A stretch of DNA of 64,000 nucleotides from Erythrophleum ivorense (taxonomy: Eukaryota; Streptophyta; Magnoliopsida; Fabales; Fabaceae). Both the position numbers and the translations under genes were made by a program. Where the stretch lies: contig JAIUCV010000076.1 in assembly GCA_026724425.1 (NCBI GenBank), forward strand, positions 2,999,501 through 3,063,500, in the 5' to 3' direction. The first letter of the stretch is position 1. Every line of letters begins with the position of its first letter. The notes under the pieces are model-generated. The model was not told the origin of the DNA, did no database searches, and saw nothing but the letters and a program-made list of their open reading frames with translations. Positions 33,641-46,508 of this stretch are shown here, one piece after another.

Positions 33641-35016
33641 TGAAACAACCAAACTTTTTTTTTTTTATAAATAATTATGATAAATTATCAATGCAGAAGT
33701 TCTCAGAAAGAAATCAATAATATTAAATCATAATAAACCATTCAACAAATAACCAATGAAAACCAATAAAGAATAAGCAACCTAAACACCAGGTTTGCTA
33801 CATTATTAAAATAAAGACTAACACCCTAGAATCAGGAATTCCTTGTCAACCACAGCAAAACAGCCAATATCAAATTCCTAATCTCATCATCCTCTTCTCT
33901 CGATCTCTTTCCGCGGAAGAACATTGCTGTTACCTGCATCACATTGGAATAGAGATGCGTAAGTATTATCATAAATACTTAGTGAGTGGATCATCCTGCC
34001 TACAGGCCAAGTACGTCAAACACTAGACAATACATCAACAATAGACAATACATCAACAATAATCAACAACAAGAACAATGCTCAACCATAACAACTTCTT
34101 GTCAGGAAACATCCACGTTTCCTGACACCCAGGTCGGTGTCGACCGACACCTCTATGGTGTCGACCGACACCTCTATGGTGTCGACCGACACCTCTATGG
34201 TGTCGACCGACACCTCTATGGTGTCGATCGACGCCAGCCTCCTGAGTGTCGATCGACACTCATCGAGTGTCGGTCGACACCAGCTCGACGCCCAGACACC
34301 AACAACAACGAAAATCGCATAAACACACAGAATACGTGGGATTCAACCCCACATCGATCAAACAACAATATAACTCAACCATACTCAAGAACAACTCGAA
34401 AAACTCAATAACAATCTCAAAATCAAACAATCTCCAATGCTAACGGACCTACAGTCACGCACTCACCTTAGAACGCATTGAAAGGAAGGAATATAAGATG
34501 AACAGCAACCCAAAGCCTCAGAACAAGCCTCCCAACCTCAGAAATCTCCCAAAATCGCCTCTGAAAAGTGTCTCCTCGAAAACTGAGCCTTTCACGCGGC
34601 CACAGGGTTTTAAACGCGACTTAGGGCTTCCAAACCCTTAACCGGAACAAAACCAGCCGACTTGAATCAAATCGGTCGATTTCACCATAACCGGTGTCGA
34701 TCGACACCCTTCCTTGGTGTCGGTCGACACCCATCGACCAAACCAACCCAAACCACAAATCAAACGCGCAATCGACTTAAACCGGAATCGAACCTGATAA
34801 CCGGTGTCGATCGACACCCGATACTAGTCGTTCAGAAGGATTTAACACACTTTCTTCGCGATGCTTGAATCTTAGACCGACTGCACAACAATCAAACAAG
34901 AACATGTACAACCAATCCTCAATTCACACCTCTAAGAGCATGTGCCAACTACTCCCGAACCCCTAGCATCGTCCAACACCACTTCCAAAACGACTTTCTG
35001 GTTCGCGGATGTTACA
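33641..35016 (-). repeat. 3' LTR of the Ty3 element (1376 bp)
   Basis: Compared with the partner at 41165-42454 it carries a private array of four 21-base units (GGTGTCGACCGACACCTCTAT, 34136-34219) and an 18-base duplication near 34035. It lacks one GTGTCGATCGATAC copy present in the partner. Otherwise the two are highly similar, with scattered single-base changes. All frames inside it are repeat artefacts. Confidence 0.9.
34136..34219. repeat. Four 21-bp tandem units in the 3' LTR
   Basis: Each unit holds a 14-base near-palindrome (GTGTCGACCGACAC). The array is absent from the sister LTR, so it grew after insertion or in only one LTR. Confidence 0.95.
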
Positions 35017-36045
35017 ATTCTCCCCCAGTAAACTGGATTCGTCCTCGAATCCCAACACAAACGTCTCTCAAAGACCTCAAAAACTCACGTTTTAGTCCTA
35101 TGTTATACGCATGTTTCAAGACATTATTACTCTCAATACTGTAACCCACCGTCACGATATCCATATTGCGGCCCACCGCCACAATATCTATACTGCGGCC
35201 CACCGCCACAGTATCCAAACCGCGACCCACCGTCACGAAAACAACTCATACCGAGGTAGCGACCCCCAATATAAGTCCGCCGGGCACCCACCGTCCCAAC
35301 AAAAGTAAACCCACCGTCTACTCTAAAGGCCCACCGCCTCTAGATAAAACGAGTAATAACACTAAAACGCGTACCAACATATGACTAAAATTTTTCAATG
35401 ACCTCACCGGCCAAAGAAACTTGTAACATCCAAACCATAACCAAAAATATGAGGCAAAACTCCATCTCATATAACTCCAAAATGTATATCGTACAACGAA
35501 ACGATAATACATAAATCCAAATCCAACAACAACAACAAACCAAAAACAAGACTAGAACCACTGTGCGAGCCGAAACTTGCGCAATATTGTTTAGTTCGTT
35601 TTTAGGGAGAGCCGAGGAATTCTATTGATTATATACGAAAAGTACGAGCCAAAGATGGTTTTATTTATAGCTGTTATGCGAGCTGTGAAATTTGTGGCGT
35701 ATGCCTTTGCTATGGGTAAAAAGTGATGCCTAAAACAATTGACATCAATTCCTATTTATAAAAGAATAGGAACCGACTTTACAAGATTTAAGTAAACTTT
35801 CCATAATGAAACTTTCCATTTATGCTCGCACCGACTTGTGTTTATGGCAAGCTCTGAATATGGGCTTTCTTCGATGGGCCTCGGCTCGAATCGCTTCGCT
35901 GGATGTTGGCTCGGCCCATCGAGAGATCTCTTTCCGGTTTTCTAGTTTAGTTGACGGTTCGGACCGGCTTGCTTTGATTATTCCGGTTCGATTGACAATG
36001 TGATGGAGGGAAATCCGACCCCAACAACCACAAAGATGAAGAAGC
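35017..36045 (-). other. 3' untranslated interior of the Ty3 element
   Basis: Non-coding stretch between the end of pol and the 3' LTR. It contains a short tandem repeat of CGGCCCACCGCCAC-type units (about 35150-35340), which in the sister element at 46.7-47.0 kb are replaced by GACCCACCCGTCTC-type units. The 35640-35990 part is of different composition, possibly an insertion or a fast-evolving spacer. Confidence 0.55.
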
Positions 36046-39000
36046 TCACTCCACAGCCTGCTTGTCGAACCACTTTCCGAACTTCAGCTTCATCTTTGCC
36101 TCTGGCTCCCAAGTCTGCTCCTCTGTGCCACTACAGTCCCACAAGACTCTCAACAATGGCACCCTCTTGTTCCGCAGAACCTTGACTCTCCTCTCAAGAA
36201 TCCTCACAGGAACCGCCAGAACTGTCATATCTGGCTGAAGATCCTCTGGAATCTCAACCACTAACTCCTCTGAAGGATGCAAACACCTCCTCAACATAGA
36301 AACATGAAACACCTTATGAAAGGCGCTCATAATCGGTGGCAACTCCAACCGATAAGCCACTGGCCCAACTCGCTCCACCACTGGAAACGGACCCATAAAA
36401 CGCGGACTGAGCTTGTTCTCTGCTATGGACCTGTTAGGGCCCCTCAACATAGCCATCTTGAGATAAAATCTATCTCCCACCTGAAACTCAAGCTCACGTC
36501 GCCGCCTATCTGCATAACTCCTCTGCCTATCCTGAGCCTCCTTCATGTTCAACCTCAAGACACGGATCTTCTCCGTCGTCTCATGAACAAAAGTAGCTCC
36601 AAACATGCTGCGCTCCCCCACTTGGGTCCAGCATAACGGCGTCCTGCATGGCCTCCCATACAAAGCCTCAAATGGAGCCATGCCAATACTAGACTGAAAA
36701 CTGTTGTTATAAGCAAACTCTGCCAAACACAGATGATCAGCCTAATGACCACCCCAATCCAGTACACACATCCTCAATAGATCCTCCAAAGTCTGAATAG
36801 TCCTCTCTGACTGTCCATCTGTCTGCGGATGATAGGCTGTACTCATATGCACCTTAGTGCCCATCTCAGTCTGAAATGCCCTCCAAAACTCTGAAGCAAA
36901 CCTCAGATCTCTATCCGACACAATACTGGTTGGCACTCCATGCAGCCTCACAATCTCTCGCACAAACTTCCTAGCCAAGATAGCTGCTCCATCTGTCTTC
37001 TTGATGGCCAAGAAATGTGCTGACTTGGTCAAGCGATCCACAATGACCCAAATAGGCAATCCGTGAGATAGGCAATCCCACAACAAAATCCATAGTGATC
37101 ATATCCCACTTCCACTCTGGAATGGGAAAACTCTGCAAAAGACCAATAGGCACCTGATGCTCTGCCTTGACCAAAGAACAAGTGTTGCACCTCGCAACCC
37201 AATCTGCCACATCTCTCTTCATCCCAACCCAATGATAATACCGTTTGAGGTCACGGTACATCTTGGTCGCACCCGGATGAATCGAAAACTTGCTCGAATG
37301 AGCCTCTCTCAAAACCTCCTGTCTCAACTCCACATCTTTGGGTACACAAACTCGCCCACGAACCAAGATAGTCCCATTCGAAGAGACCTGATACTCAGAA
37401 CCAACCGCCTGCGAAGCATCAATCAAACTCTGATCACTCTGCTGAGCCACTCTAATCCTACTGAGTAAATCTGCCTGATCAGCTGCCTCTAAACCCAAAG
37501 GCTCCTCTGAAATAGCACAAAGACGCAATGTACTAATCTCACTGACCAAAGCCTCAACACCACGCTCTCTATCTGAATCAACCCTCCGTCGACTCAAAGC
37601 ATCTGCCACCAAATTGGCCTTGCCCGGATGATAAACAATATCCAGGTCATAGTCTGCCAGAAACTCCACCCAACGCGTCTGTCTCGCATTCAGCAAAGGC
37701 TGAGTAAAGATATGCTGTAGACACTTGTGATCTGTAAAGATCTGCACTCTACCACCATAAAGATAAGACCTCCAAATCTTAAGTGCAAAAACCACTGCTC
37801 CCAACTCAAGATCATGCGTAGGACGGTTGCGCTCACTGCCCTGCAACTGCCTCGAAGCATAGGCAATCACTCTGCCCTCCTGCATCAAAACACAACCAAG
37901 CCCTACTCCTGAAGCATCTGTGTACACTACATATGGCTTCCCCGGATCGGGTAATGCCAAAACTGGTGTACTAGTCAACATCTCCTTGAGCTTCCCAAAG
38001 CTCTCTTCGCACTCATGCGACCACACAAATGGCACATCCTTGCCTGTCAACCTCGTCATCGGCTGAGACATACTCGCAAACCCCTTGACAAACCTCCTGT
38101 AGTAGCCTGCTAAACCCAGAAAACTCCTGATCTCGGTAGCACTACTCGGTCTAGGCCAATCTCTGATAGCCTCAATCTTAGCTGGATCCATAGAAACTCC
38201 CTCTACAGAAACAATGTGGCCAAGAAAACCCATCTCTCTCTGCCAAAAGCTGCACTTGCTCAACTTAGCAAAAAGCTTATGCTCTCGAAGCTTCTCCAAC
38301 ACAAGCCTCAAATGAGTCGTATGCTCCTCTGGACTCCTCGAATACACCAAAATATCATCTATGAAAATGATGACAAACACATCCAGAAACTCCCTGAACA
38401 CGTCGTTCATCAATCTCATGAAAGCTGCCGGCGCATTAGTCAAACCAAAAGGCATGACCACAAACTCGAAATGCCCATACCTCGTCCGAAAAGCTGTCGT
38501 CCGAACATCTGCCTCATCTATCAGAATCTGATGATAACCCGATGCCAAGTCAATCTTGGACCACCAAGTAGCACCTCTCAACTGATCCAACAACTCATCG
38601 ATCCTCGGAAGTGGGTACCTGTTCTTCACTGTGACTCGGTTAAGTCCCCGGTAATCAATACACAACCGAAAACTGCCATCCTTCTTCTTAACAAACAACA
38701 CTGGCGCTCCCCACGGCGAAACACTCGGTCTGATGAACCCTTTACTCAAAAGGTCCTCTAGCTGCTTCTTCAGCTCTGCCATCTCTGCTGGAGCCATCCT
38801 GTAAGGTGTCTTCGATTTCGGAGCTGTCCCGGGCTCTAAATCAATCGTGAAAGGATCTGACCGAGATGGTGGCAATCCCTTCAGCGACCGAAATACATCC
38901 TCAAAATCCTGGACAACCTGAATATCCGGCAAAACCACCTCACCACTGGACTCCGTCATAGTAATCGTCGCCAAATATGCTTCGCAGCCCCGCTCTAACA

Positions 39001-39412
39001 ACTGCTCTGCCTGAATAGCTGAGATCACTATACTCCCTGAAGTCGGTCTCACTCCCTGTTAAACCAACTTCCCTGCATCCCGCTCAAACACACCTCTGTA
39101 GCAATCCAGATGAACTCGGTAAGAAGATAACCAGTCCATCCCCAAAATCACGTCATACAGCTCCACTGGACTGATGACCAAATCCGCTGGCATAGACTGC
39201 CCCGCAATCTGCACATCAACTGCTCTAGCTCTGCCCGAAGTAGCCAGAAAACCACCACCGGCCACCTTGACAAAGCCTGAAGCCTCGCAATCGCTACTCC
39301 GAATACCACTACTCTCAGCTCTCTCCGGAGTAATGAAGCAATTAGATGCTCCCGAGTCAAACAACACGTGAGACTCAAAACCGCCAACTAACAAAGTCCC
39401 TACACACACCAC
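36046..39412 (-). pseudogene. pol: Ty3 protease and pol polyprotein, broken
   Basis: Protease with the active DSGAS motif (39412-39059) ends at a TAA just before the pol frame. Reverse transcriptase (GFIRPSVSPWGAPVLFVKK, VMPFGLTNAPAAF, FIDDILVYS), RNase H (YTDASGVGLGCVL) and the HHCC zinc finger of integrase follow in one long frame, 39052 to about 37070. A frameshift near 37060-37085 lies in a duplicated GGCAATCC stretch. The integrase core goes on in another frame (36742-37086) to a TAG at 36742-36744. The last piece (36046-36726) carries a chromodomain-like tail ending in WEPEAKMKLKFGKW. At least three lesions make it inactive. Confidence 0.93.
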
Positions 39413-39474
39413 AAGTGTTGAGAACCTCTAATACTATCACAGTAAAGTAACAGAAATAGACAACTCCAACAATT

Positions 39475-40948
39475 CTACCTTAAGAATTTAAAAGTCTGAG
39501 TCAAGATTTTACCTGTGATCTGACCTGACTGACTGGTCTGGCCCACCTCTGCCGAAGTATAAACCCGCGGCGCTCCACCTGGCTGCAACGCTGCAACCTG
39601 AGCTGCCGACTGAATAGCCAACGGCTGAATCGCTGCTGCCACTGCTCTCTGCTGCAACTTGGGACACATTGTCTTGATATGCCCCGGCTCCCTGCAGTAG
39701 AAGCACACTGCAGTAGAAGCACACTGTAGTCTCTCTGGATCCCGCCCTCTTGCGGCAAGTCGCAACTCTGTGATCCAAACTCCCACAACCAAAGCAACCA
39801 GCCGTACTCTGGCTACTAGCAGATATCTCCTCTGCTCTCCTCTTCTGGCCCTGCGCAGGCCTGCCGCCCCTGCCATGACCAGAACTGTAACCTCTACGCT
39901 GCTGATGCTGCTGCTGGCCCCGAGGATGGGTAGCAGAAGCAATTACAGCAGGAACAACTGCCGAACTCACCGGCTCACGCAAATCCTCCTCAATGGAAGC
40001 TGCCAACTCCACTAAACCAGCTATAGTGTGGTACATACCACCTCTGCACTGAGTCCTGATGTTCCTCCGAAGTCCCTGAAGAAACCTCGACATCAATGCC
40101 CGCTCACTAATCAGCTCACCACCAGTGTGAACCACCAATCTGCAGAACTCTGCATCATACTCTCGAACAGACCTCTCGCCCTGCGTCAAGTCTAAGAACC
40201 TCAACTGCAGTCTGTCACGAGCCTCCTGAGGGAAAAACTTGTGGTTGAACTCCTCGACGAAATCAACCCAAGTCCAAACCTCTCTCCTGGTCCTAACAGA
40301 CCTCCACCACAAATGTGCATCACCTCCAAGGTAGTGCACTGCCAACTCGACCTGAAACTGCTCCGGACAACGAACTGAATCGAAGTTCCTCTCTAACCTC
40401 TGACGCCACTCGTCAGCCTGCTCTGGAGTAACACCGCCCTCAAACGTAGGCGTGCCAATCCTCTACATCTCCCTCATCATCTCACGATAAGGCGAATACC
40501 TAACCGCAACACCCTGCTGCACTGCAGCCTCCTGCTGCTCAACAAAACCAGCACCAACATGTGTCCCGGCACCAACCTGTGCCCCGGCCGCTGGAGGTGC
40601 AACCGGAGCCTGCTGTGTAACTGTCTGAGGAAGACGTGCCAACAACTGCGTCAGTAGCCCCACAATCAACTCACCCTGAGCTAAAGCTGCTCCCCCACCG
40701 GGAACTTCTCCAGCTCCCGCGCCACCACTGGCACCTGAGTTAGCCCCACCGGCCAACGAAACAGACTGTGTCACCGACGCTGCCGCCACAGTCGGCGCTG
40801 CACTCTCCACTGAGACCTCAGCCTCTGGCACACCATGACCAGCACCCCGACCTCCACGACCCGCTGCTCGCCCACCGCGACCAGCTCCTCTGCCCCCACG
40901 GGCTGCACCGCGACCACGACCACGGCCACGACCATGACCTGCATCCAT
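39475..40948 (-). pseudogene. gag: Ty3 gag, broken
   Basis: The N-terminus is a Gly/Arg-rich tail (GRGRGRGAARGGRGAGRGG), and the capsid-like part includes AVHYLGGDAHLWWRSV and LTQGERSVREYDAEF. The zinc knuckle CFYCREPGHIKTMC (CX2CX4HX4C) binds the RNA genome. A TAG at 40463-40465 stands where the sister copy at 48.6 kb has Gln. A 16-base tandem duplication near 39693-39725 shifts the frame just at the zinc knuckle. Confidence 0.9.
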
Positions 40949-41164
40949 CTCTCTGCACTACCACCAAGTACAGAAAATGAGCAAGGTCAACACACAAACA
41001 CAAAACACCACGCACAACTATCCAACTCACTTACCGCGGAAAACTGGAAGACCGAGAGGATGAGACTAGACCACTAACTGACTGACTCACATAATCAATT
41101 AAACACATAGTCCAATTCATCCAATGCTAACAGTCCTAAAACCGTATACGCTCTGATACCAAAA

Positions 41165-42454
41165 TGAAACAACCAAGCTTTTTTTTTTTATATAAATAAT
41201 TATGATAAATTATCAATGCGGAAGTTCTCAGAAAGAAATCAATAATATTAAATCATAATAAACCGTTCAACAAATAACCAATGAAAACCAATAAAGAATA
41301 AGTAATCTAAACACCAGGTTTGCTACATTATTAAAATAAAGACTAACACCCTAGAATCAGGAATTCCTTGTCAACCACAGCAAAACAGCCAATATCAAAT
41401 TCCTAATCTCATCATCCTCTTCTCTCGGTCTCTTTTCGCGGAAGAACATTGCTGTTACCTGCATCACATTGGAATAGAGATGCGTAAGTATTATCATAAA
41501 TACTTAGTGAGTGGATCATCCTGCCTACAGGCCAATTACGTCAAACACTAGACAATACATCAACAATAATCAACAACAAGAACAATGCTCAACAATAACA
41601 ACTCCCTATCAGGAAACACCCACGTTTCCTGACACTCAGGTCGGTGTCGATCGACGCCAGCCTCCTGAGTGTCGATCGACACTCATCGAGTGTCGGTCGA
41701 CACCAGCTCGACGCCCAGACACCAACAACAACGAAAATCGCATAAACACACAGAATACGTGGGATTCAACCCCCACATCGATCAAACAACAATATAACTC
41801 AACCATACTCAAGAACAACTCAAAAAACTCAATAACAATCTCAAAATCAAACAATCTCCAATGCTAACGGACCTACAGTCACACACTCACCTTAGAACGG
41901 ATTGAAAGGAAGGAATAGAAGATGAACAACAACCCAAAGCCTCAGAACAAGCCTCCCAACCTCAGAAATCTCCCAAAATCGCCTCTGAAAAGTGTCTCCT
42001 CGAAAACTGAGACTTTCACGCGGCCACAGGGTTTTAATCGCGACTTAGGGCTTCCAAACCCTTAACCGGAACAAAACCAGCCGACTTGAATCAAACCGGT
42101 CGATTTCACCATAACCGGTGTCGATCGACACCCTTCCTTGGTGTCGGTCGACACCCATCGACCAAACCAACCTAAACCACAAATCAAACGCGCAATCGAC
42201 TTAAACCGGAATCGAACCTGATAACCGGTGTCGATCGACACCCGAAGGGTGTCGATCGATACTAGTCGTTCAGAAGGATTTAACACACTTTCTTCGCGAT
42301 GCTTGAATCTTAGACCGACTGCACAACAATCAAACAAGAACATGTACAACCAATCCTCAATTCACACCTCTAAGAGCATGTGCCAACTACTCCCGAACCC
42401 CTAGCATCGTCCAACACCACTTCCAAAACGACTTTCTGGTTCGCGAATATTACA
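41165..42454 (-). repeat. 5' LTR of the Ty3 element (1290 bp)
   Basis: Bounded by TGAAACAACC on the left and ...CGAATATTACA on the right, that is TGTAATATTCGCG...GGTTGTTTCA in element orientation. It is followed on the right not by host DNA but by the purine tract and 3' interior of a second copy. Confidence 0.88.
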
Positions 42455-42817
42455 ATTCTCCCCCACTAAACTGGATTCGTCCTCGAATCCCAACACAAAC
42501 GTCTCTCAAAGACCTCAAAAACTCACGTTTTAGTCCTATGTTATACGCATGTTTCAAGACATTATTACTCTCAATACCGTAACCCACCGTCACGATATCC
42601 ATATTGCGGCCCACCGCCACAATATCTATACTGCGGCCCACCGCCACAGTATCCAAACCGCGACCCACCGTCACGAAAACAACTCATACCGAGGTAGCGA
42701 CCCCCAATATAAGTCCGTCGGGCACCCACCGTCCCAACAAAAGTAGACCCACCGTCTACTCTAAAGGCCCACCGCCTCTAGATAGAACGAGTAATAACAC
42801 TGAAACGCGTACCAACA
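42455..42817 (-). mobile_element. Partial interior of a second Ty3 copy (tandem arrangement)
   Basis: These 363 bases match 35017-35379 of the element with about seven differences, starting with the same purine tract. The copy breaks off at 42817 (ACCAACAT). So the locus reads LTR-interior-LTR-interior(partial). This is the expected product of unequal exchange between LTRs, followed by a deletion. Confidence 0.82.
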
Positions 42818-42867
42818 TTATGTGAGAGTAGTTACAACCAAACATATAACGCAAGTCAAAGTGTAGA

Positions 42868-44113
42868 TGAAACAACCAAACACCTTTTTTTTTTTTTTTT
42901 TTTTTTTAATAAATAAATATTTAAACAATTCTAACGAAAGTTTTAAACAATTAAATTATAATAAATCAATTCAACAATATTCAGCAATGAAGCAAATAAA
43001 ATAATTAAACAACTCTAACAATTTAAACAGTTCAACAAAATAATAAAATCATATCATCCTCCTCTTCGGCCTTGATTCCGCGATCACACTTTACTTTTAC
43101 CTGCATCACAGGAAAAAAGATGCGTAAGTATTATCATAAATACTTAGTGAGACGATCACTCTGCCCACGGGCCAATTACGCAATTTCTAGACAATTAAAA
43201 ACTTTTAAATAATTTCCACAATTATTAAATATTTTTCCACCATTACAATTATTTCCAAATAATTCTCAAAATTAAATAATAATCTTAATTAATATTAATC
43301 CAAAAATAATTAATTAAATCAAACCAATTAACCACTTAAATCAATCAAATCCATTAAACCGGATGAAACCATTTAAAATTCAATTTCCAATCAATTAAAC
43401 CGTTACACGCCGTCTGAACCAGTCTCTGGTGTTGACCGACACCAGCTTGGTGTCATTCGACACCCTTGACCTTGGTGTCGCTCGACACCCGATTCTCTGG
43501 GTAAAATCAAACGCGATGAAACACATCACAAACACAGAATCATCACAGTTAACAATCCACCGACACCAGCTTGGTGTCATTCGACACCCTTGACCTTGGT
43601 GTCGCTCGACACCCGATTCTCTGGGTGAAACCAAACGCGATGAAACACCTCACAAACACATAATCATCACAGTTAACAATCCACACACGGTTAAATTCAA
43701 CAATCAACACATAAACATCACGAAAAACAACAGAAACTCATCAATACATCCATCTAACAACCTACATCCAGAAATCCCGAGCCCACAGTCACGCACTCAC
43801 CTTGATTTTGGATTGAAAGGGAGAACAAGGAGATGAACAACAAGAATCAGCAGCAAACAACCTCAAAACTTCACAAATCTCCTCAAAAACTCTCAAAATC
43901 GCCTAGAATCTTCTCTGCCTCGAAAAACGAGCTTTCCCCAGTGGCTGCTGGACTTTTAAACGCGACCTAGGGTTTTCCGACCTGAACCGACCCGAATCCA
44001 GCGACTTAAATCAAACCGGAATTTTCGATTTCGGACCGGTGTCAATCGACACCCACCTTGATGTCGCTCGACACCCCAAGAAAAACTCACTTCTTTGGTT
44101 TACGGATATTACA
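42868..44113 (-). mobile_element. Solo LTR of a related Ty3 subfamily (1246 bp)
   Basis: Starts TGAAACAACC and ends GGATATTACA, like the other LTRs, with a perfect 5-bp target duplication GTAGA at 42863-42867 and 44114-44118. There is no interior, so it arose by recombination between the two LTRs of a once complete element. It contains a 124-bp direct tandem duplication (43436-43559 and 43560-43683) holding GTGTCATTCGACAC- and GTGTCGCTCGACAC-type motifs. A long T-run lies near its left end. Confidence 0.92.
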
Positions 44114-44118
44114 GTAGA

Positions 44119-45181
44119 ACACGCGAACAACACTCGTATATTATTTGGTCAATGAAAATTGTATCATGCTTTATGCTTCATTAGAAAATTCGGTCAATGA
44201 GCTACTCTACGGTTACATTAACCCTGAAGAGACTAGTCGGATGTAAGAAACCGGATAACCCCTGGTTATAAAAAAAAAAAAAAGGCACTCATATAAAATC
44301 ATCAAACGACTATTTCATACAACCCAGTTCAAAACCTTTCCACTTTTCAGTAATCTATTAAATTTCATGGTTTTTCAACTCAAAATTAATTGATAATAAA
44401 TTGATTGTCACATCTCCCTTATAGATATCACTCAAAGTCACATTTTGATATTGAAGAAAAATTTCTGTTATTATGCGTTTTTAGTCCTATGGTTTCAATA
44501 TTGTTAAAGGTTTTACCAAGACTATACAAATGATATTATAAACTCCTTGCAATTTGGCCAAAAACTGAAAGCTCGTGTAACAATCATACGAGAATCGTAT
44601 ACCTGATACAGTTTTTAAGATTTCTCTATGATAATTGGATTACCAGTATTAACTAGGTTGGACTCAATATTAAAATACCAAACGACGTCCCAGTCTATGA
44701 GTCTGGTTGGGAGTTGAAAGGTGATTAAACTCTTGGTCTTTTCTGTAAACGATGATTAGAAAAGTGATGTTTTCATATGCATTTTTTGCTCTTGTCTTGA
44801 AAAGAATTAGACGTCATTTAGTATGTGCTTTCTTAGCTTATTAAGAAGACTAAAATGGGTCGGGTTATACATGCATGATCCTTAATGGACTTACTATTCT
44901 TCTTGTCCATAGGTCTTAGACCAGTCCATTATATATAAGTGTGTATTCGTGCTTCTTAATGCATGCTTTGGTCATTTGAGCTGCTGGAAAATGCAATGGA
45001 TCCTCTTCGACATTTCTCTCTGTTTAGGTCATTCCCTTTTTTCGAAAATTTATAACCTCAAAACAGCCTCATCAATCTTACCCAAATAACTTTAACTCAA
45101 AAAAATATTGAAAGTATAACTTATATTTTACTCACCTCAAAAATATAGTTTGTAAGCGATGTCATTAATCTGTTCGAAAAA
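44119..45181. other. DNA between two Ty3 insertions
   Basis: AT-rich, no convincing frame. It shows that the Ty3 elements are separate insertions. Confidence 0.4.
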
Positions 45182-46508
45182 TGAAACAAACAGACTTTTT
45201 TTTTTATTAAATATTATCAATACTCAGCGGAAGTCTTTAAATAATAAATCAATAAATAATAAATCGAATCAATTCAACAAATAAAAGTCTCAATATCAAT
45301 AACCAATTGAATAACCAATAATCCAATAACAATTCCGGAAACGTAAATAAACTCTAGCAACCTAAACACCAGGTTCGCTACCAACTTAAACAATAAATCA
45401 ATAAACCAATAATCAATAAAACCAATCACCCTATCATCCCCCTCTTCAGCCTCGATCCCGCGGTCACACATTCCTGTTACCTGCATCACATTACGAAAGA
45501 GATGCGTGAGTATTATCATAAATATTCAGTGAGACGGTCATCCCGTCTACAGGCCAATTACGCCAACCACTAGACAATACATCAACCACAACAGCAATAC
45601 ACAATAAACAACAATAGAACTCGCAAAACCACAACAGTGTCGATCGACACCCCACCGTGTCGATCGACGCCCTAGCTCAGTGTCGATCGACACCTCAAGT
45701 GTGTCGCTCGACACGAGCTCCTCAGTGTCGACAGACACCAAACCGGTGTCGATCGACACTGCCCCGACGCCACAACACTAACAGCAACGAAACAGTGCGA
45801 AAAACAACCAATTAAACACAAATCAATGGGATTCAACCCCCATAAACGAATCAATCAACGAAAATATGAAGAACAGCTCAAGAACAACATCCTAAACTTC
45901 AAACTCAAGAAATCTCTAGTGATAAACGGACCTACAGTCACGCACTCACCTTAGAACGGATTGAAAAGGAGGAGAAGAGATGAAACAACAACCCAAAGCC
46001 TCAGATCAAGCCTCCAAACTTCACAAAACTCCAAAACCACCTCTGAAAAGTCTTTGTCACGAAAAAGTGACTTGCTGCGCGGCCACAGGGCTTTTATTCG
46101 CGACCTAGGGCTTCCAAACCCTTAACCGGAGCAAAACCAGCCGACTTGAATCAAACCGGTCGAATTTCAAATAGCCGGTGTCGATCGACACCCTTCCTTG
46201 GTGTCGGTCGACACCCATCGACCAAAACCAACCCAACCCGATTCGATCGACTTAAACCGGAAATCAACCCTGATAACCGGTGTCGATCGACACACCCCTT
46301 TGGTGTCGATCGACACTAAGCATTTAGGAGCTTTTCACACATTTTCTTCGAGATGATTGAACCTTAGACCAATTGTACAACAATCAAACAAGAACATGTA
46401 CAATCGATCCTCGATTCGCATCCCAAAGAGCATATGTAATCTACCCCCAAACCCCTAATGTCGTCCGATACCACTTCTAACACAACTTTCTGGTTCGCGG
46501 ATGTTAGA
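45182..46508 (-). repeat. 3' LTR of the gag-only element
   Basis: Six exact GTGTCGATCGACAC palindromes by my count, against five in the partner LTR. Confidence 0.88.

Larger units (their letters stand above)
33641..42454 (-). mobile_element. Ty3/gypsy chromovirus-like element (Tekay/Del type), decayed
   Basis: The element reads on the minus strand. Long terminal repeats TGTAACATCCGCG...GGTTGTTTCA lie at both ends. A primer-binding site TGGTATCAGAGC (plus 41150-41161), complementary to initiator tRNA-Met, sits three bases from the 5' LTR. A purine tract (complement of TTCTCCCCC, plus 35017-35026) touches the 3' LTR. Gag, protease, reverse transcriptase, RNase H, integrase and a chromodomain-like C-terminus follow in that order, as in chromoviruses. 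Each part carries breaks, so the copy cannot make its own proteins. It has no target duplication because further element DNA follows the right LTR (see 42455-42817). The left flank is GTTAA. Confidence 0.92.

Noticed and set aside
33986..34868. Frames with VDRHLYG-type repeats in the LTR
   Set aside because: Products of the GTGTCGACCGACACC repeat in an LTR. The same applies to the frames at 45.3-46.0 and 49.4-50.0 kb.
35017..35379. First taken as part of the LTR because both copies contain it
   Set aside because: The purine tract at its left edge and the TGTAACATCC...TTTCA ends shared by the solo LTR show that the LTR ends at 35016. The repeat beyond it reflects a tandem second interior.
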